Shown here piece after piece: positions 61,194 to 64,000 of a DNA stretch of 64,000 nucleotides. Both the position numbers and the translations under genes were made by a program. Position 1 is the stretch's first letter. Each line of letters starts with the position of its first letter. The DNA is from Eilatimonas milleporae (GTDB lineage Bacteria > Pseudomonadota > Alphaproteobacteria > Sphingomonadales > Kordiimonadaceae), in contig NZ_REFR01000009.1 of NCBI RefSeq assembly GCF_003688555.1, forward strand, positions 741,187 through 805,186, in the 5' to 3' direction. The notes under the pieces were generated by a model. It had not been told where the DNA came from. It did not search any database and saw nothing but the letters and a program-made list of their open reading frames with translations.

Positions 61194-64000
61194 TCATGCG
61201 GCGCCACGCCCCGCGCCGGCGGCACCGGCCGCCTCGGCTGACGCCACCGCCCCCGCCGCGCCGGACGAACTGGGCGCGGCCCCCGTGGCCGCCTCTCCGC
61301 CCGACGTCCCCCCGGCGCCCTCAACCATGCCGCCCTTTGGGGTCCCGGCCTCCGGGGTGCCAGCCTCCGGGGTGCCGGCCTCTGGGGTGCCAGCCTCTGG
61401 GGTGCCAGCCTCTGGGGTATCGACCTCTGGGGTGCCGGCCTCTGAGATACCAGCCTCTGGGGTGTCGGCCGCTGGGGTGCCGGCCGCTGGGGTGCCGGCC
61501 GCTGGGGTGTCCGCCTCTGAGATACCAGCCGCTGGGGTGTCGGACTGCTCGGATTTGACTATCAGGGATTTGGCTGTCTGGGCGCCCCTTTCCGGGTCTC
61601 CATCTGACGCCCTGGGCGTGTCGGCTGCCGGGCCGGCGGTTCCGTGTGTGTCAGGGGTGTCGGGCGTGTCAGGGATGTCGGGCGTACCCGGGGTCCCGAA
61701 TGTGTCCGGGGTCTGGGCGGTGCGCGGCGCCAGCCCCAGCGTGCCGGGGGCGAGCCGCCCGTCCGGGTCCGCCGCCGTCTTCAGCGCCGTCACCAGCGCC
61801 CGCGCCGCCGGCCCCAGGCGCTCCAGATAGGCATAGCGCCGGCCCAGCTGCACATGCTGCCCCCCCAGGCTGTCGATCAGCCGGATCAGCCCGTCACGGA
61901 TCTCCCCCGCCACCGCGTCGTGCCCGGTGTCGCTACCAGTGTCGCTACCAGTGTCGTCTCCAGCGTCGCCGGCTTCGCCCACGCCGACAGCACCGGCAGC
62001 GCCAGCGGCTCCATGGGCGGCCTCACTTTGGCGGGCCGCGCCGTGGGGGTCCCCGCTTTGCGGCTGCGTGCCTTGGGGGGCCGGATCTCGGGAGGAATCG
62101 CGTTGCAACGGTGCACCCTGAAATGCCTCGCCCTGAAATGCCCCGCTCTGGGGTGCCTCGTTCTGGGATGCCCCGCTCTGGGATGCCCCGCTCTGGGATG
62201 CCCCGCTCTGGGATGCCCCGCTCTGGGATGCCCCGCTCTGGGGTGCCTCGTTCTGGGGTGCCTCGTTCTGGGGTGCCTCGTTCTGGGATGGCTCGTTCTG
62301 GGATGGCTCACCCCGGAAAGCCGCATCTTCAAAGGCACCGCTGCGCCGGGATGCGCTTTGAAAAGATGCGCCCTGCCCGGCCCCCTTTTGCATGGGTACG
62401 CCGCCGGATGTCGCGCTCTGGGGTGCCGGATCCTCTGACATTGGACTTTGCGGCATCGGACTTTCCGACACCGCGCCATCCGGCCCCTGACCGCCGGATA
62501 TCCTGCTGTCAGATATGCTGCCCGATATCGGACTGTCGGACAGTTGACCTTCGGGCGGGCTGTCGCCGGCGGCCCGGTCGTGTGGCATGGCGGCCTCATG
62601 GCCGGTGATCCGCTGCTCGGATGCCTCATCGCCGCCTGCCGCATGCAGGCCGGCAGCCCGGTGACCGGGTGTTTGGTCGCCGGCGGCCCCATGGGGTGCC
62701 TCATCGCCGGATGCCTGATCATGGCGGGCATGACCGGCCGCCGCGCGGGCTTTCGGCACGCTGGCCAGGTGCAGGGGGTTCAGCCGGCCGGGCCACAGGA
62801 TCATCGGCTCGATCACCATCGGCGCGCCGCTGCCGCCGACGATCAGGAAGCCGGCGGTGAAGCCTTTGTCCGCGTGGGCCGCGATGCGTTCGCGCAGGTG
62901 CGCCTCCAGGAGGGGCAGGACCGCGGGCCCCCTGTCGGGCTCGAAAATGCCGTGGGCCGGCACCCAGCGCTCATAGGCGCGGCCCAGCATGCCGCGCACC
63001 GAAAAGGGCCGGGCGTCCAGCGCCGCCGGAATGGCCGCCGCGATCGCCGTGCCGCCGTGGGCCGCCATCAGCGCCGCCGCGCGGCCCGATGCTTGTCGCA
63101 GGGCGCCGCGGCTCCCGGCCTCGACGATCAGATGCAGGCCCCAGCCCGCCGGCGCCGTCACCGATCGCGGCGACAGGGCGGCGCGCACCCCCATGGCGGC
63201 CAGCCGTATCAGGTCGCCCAGGCCCCGCGCCGCCGCCAGCAGGCTTAGCCCCATGCGCAGCCGCTCGCGCCCGTCCGGCAGCGCCGCGCCGGCCATGCGC
63301 CCAGGGTCCATGCCATACGCCCGCACCCCCGTGCCCGGCCCTGCTCCGGCTCCGGCTCCTTCACGGCTGACAGCGGCAAAGGCGGCGGCGAAGGCCGCCG
63401 TGTCCGGGAACACCGCCGAAACATATTCGCTGTGGCCGGGCACCGGCTCCAGCGCCAGCCACGCCTCTGTCAGCACGCCCAGCGCCCCGCAATCCCCGAT
63501 GAACAGCCCGGTCAGATCAGGCCCCTGCCCGCGCCAGTAAGATCTTGATATATCAGTCTCTTCTTGCGGCGCGCCTGCACCGCCATCAAAGACCGGCGCC
63601 TGCTCACAAGCCAGGCCGCCGGTGCGCAAAACCCGGCCGTCCGCCAGCACGATTTCCACCGCCAGCACCGCGTCCATATTGCCCGGCAATCCCTGCCGGA
63701 TCGCGCCGCCCACCGTCGACACACTGCCCGAGACCGGCGCCGGCAATGCGACACGCCGTCCCGTACCCGCCAGCGTGTCGCGCAGTGTCGCCCATGTCAC
63801 CCCTGCCCCCACCGCGACCCAGCGTCCCGCCGGATCGACCGTAATGCCGTCCAGCCCGCGCATATCCAGCGTCACCGTCCGGTCGGTCTGCGGCAGGTAG
63901 CCGCCACTGTAGGACAGGCCGCCGCCGCGCACCTCCACATCCAGCGCCGCCTCCCGCGCCAGCCGCATCACCGCCTGCACATCGCCGCGTGCCGCGACCC
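61194..64000 (-). CDS. FAD-linked oxidase, N-terminus beyond window, with internal repeats
   Basis: About 934 residues are visible and the reading frame stays open to the window end. It enters at VRGGGLSYSGGYLPQT; LDMRGLDGITVDPAGRWVAV, GAGVTW and LPGNMDAVLAVEIVLADGRV are an FAD-binding_4 (PCMH) domain. A cap domain follows, and AYLERLGPAARALVTALKTA plus DPDGRLAPGTLG near the end is the C-terminal signature. Between them lie roughly 250 residues of low complexity, including 14 pentads of QNEAP/QSGAS type; after the oxidase end comes a second run of 14 pentads of EAGTP type. Substrate unknown; relatives oxidise lactones, glycolate or sugars. Confidence 0.85.
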   Translation of the reverse strand, partial: VAARGDVQAVMRLAREAALDVEVRGGGLSYSGGYLPQTDRTVTLDMRGLDGITVDPAGRWVAVGAGVTWATLRDTLAGTGRRVALPAPVSGSVSTVGGAIRQGLPGNMDAVLAVEIVLADGRVLRTGGLACEQAPVFDGGAGAPQEETDISRSYWRGQGPDLTGLFIGDCGALGVLTEAWLALEPVPGHSEYVSAVFPDTAAFAAAFAAVSREGAGAGAGPGTGVRAYGMDPGRMAGAALPDGRERLRMGLSLLAAARGLGDLIRLAAMGVRAALSPRSVTAPAGWGLHLIVEAGSRGALRQASGRAAALMAAHGGTAIAAAIPAALDARPFSVRGMLGRAYERWVPAHGIFEPDRGPAVLPLLEAHLRERIAAHADKGFTAGFLIVGGSGAPMVIEPMILWPGRLNPLHLASVPKARAAAGHARHDQASGDEAPHGAAGDQTPGHRAAGLHAAGGDEASEQRITGHEAAMPHDRAAGDSPPEGQLSDSPISGSISDSRISGGQGPDGAVSESPMPQSPMSEDPAPQSATSGGVPMQKGAGQGASFQSASRRSGAFEDAAFRGEPSQNEPSQNEAPQNEAPQNEAPQSGASQSGASQSGASQSGASQSGASQNEAPQSGAFQGEAFQGAPLQRDSSRDPAPQGTQPQSGDPHGAARQSEAAHGAAGAAGAVGVGEAGDAGDDTGSDTGSDTGHDAVAGEIRDGLIRLIDSLGGQHVQLGRRYAYLERLGPAARALVTALKTAADPDGRLAPGTLGLAPRTAQTPDTFGTPGTPDIPDTPDTPDTHGTAGPAADTPRASDGDPERGAQTAKSLIVKSEQSDTPAAGISEADTPAAGTPAAGTPAADTPEAGISEAGTPEVDTPEAGTPEAGTPEAGTPEAGTPEAGTPKGGMVEGAGGTSGGEAATGAAPSSSGAAGAVASAEAAGAAGAGRGAA
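61333..61545 (-). repeat. 15-bp tandem repeat array, 14 in-frame units (EAGTP type)
   Basis: Units of the form GTPEA/DTPAA/GISEA repeat every 15 bases near the 3' end of the FAD-linked oxidase gene. Several neighbouring units are identical at DNA level, which points to recent expansion by slippage. Confidence 0.85.
62108..62318 (-). repeat. 15-bp tandem repeat array, 14 in-frame units (QSGAS/QNEAP type)
   Basis: On the plus strand the unit reads GGGATGCCCCGCTCT and variants; five SGASQ units are consecutive. It encodes a Gln/Ser-rich linker within the FAD-linked oxidase, between cap domain and C-terminal signature. There are no spacers, so this is not CRISPR. Confidence 0.88.

Noticed and set aside
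62108..62318. Regular repeats that might suggest CRISPR
   Set aside because: 15-bp units are contiguous with no unique spacers and stay in frame inside a coding region.
1..64000. tRNA, rRNA or riboswitch
   Set aside because: No cloverleaf, rRNA or known riboswitch core was recognised by eye; a covariance-model scan was not possible.

Overview
The window is GC-rich DNA with dense, often overlapping genes. It looks like the chromosome of an aquatic, heterotrophic alphaproteobacterium. That placement rests on the valine-catabolism pair, glmU-glmS, large M16 and S9 peptidases, RTX proteins and codon style; no rRNA or tRNA was seen that would fix it. Short 12-18 bp tandem repeats occur throughout, both between genes and in frame inside genes.

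Left part (1-11385), mostly housekeeping: the end of a valine degradation operon (acyl-CoA dehydrogenase, 3-hydroxyisobutyryl-CoA hydrolase), a secreted S9 peptidase, an M16 zinc-peptidase lipoprotein, a phytanoyl-CoA dioxygenase-like oxygenase, then glmU and glmS for UDP-GlcNAc supply.

11958-15059 is a compact peptide locus on the minus strand. A subtilisin-type protease with the C-terminal domain of the cyanobactin PatA/PatG family is followed by two small paralogous Cys-rich peptides sharing a leader and a C-x-C...C-x3-C-x4-C-x3-C tail. No YcaO, LanM or other modifying enzyme is adjacent. A 45-bp hairpin separates this locus from a sulfotransferase-like gene.

16972-32883 is one long minus-strand operon of about twelve tightly coupled genes. 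In order of transcription: an unknown protein, a TPR protein, a B12-type radical SAM enzyme, a cupin/JmjC-like protein, a second B12-type radical SAM enzyme, a probably exported unknown protein, two SAM methyltransferases, a NodU/TobZ-type carbamoyltransferase, a DUF5989-like small membrane protein and two membrane-anchored SGNH-hydrolase-like proteins. A good sigma70-type promoter and a 10-bp-stem hairpin lie just before the first gene. This looks like a biosynthetic cluster for a methylated, carbamoylated product; the product and its scaffold are unknown.

33107-41865 holds surface or secreted proteins: a small RTX protein, a cPLA2/patatin-like lipoprotein, a 1280-residue protein with 13 FG-GAP repeats fused to an RTX tail homologous to the small RTX protein, and a TIGR03032-like protein.

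43085-57540 is a gas vesicle cluster on the minus strand: gvpA, a GvpC-like coiled-coil protein, gvpN, a coiled-coil protein, gvpH, gvpF, gvpG, gvpO, gvpJ, a CDC48-like double AAA+ ATPase, a second gvpF/L, gvpS, a third gvpF/L, gvpK, an HMA2-like protein and two unknowns. A LuxR-type regulator with an atypical receiver domain lies just upstream of gvpA.

Right end (57974-64000): a small tyrosine recombinase, an alpha/beta-hydrolase-fold protein with His at the nucleophile position, and an FAD-linked oxidase running off the window whose fold is interrupted by repetitive sequence.
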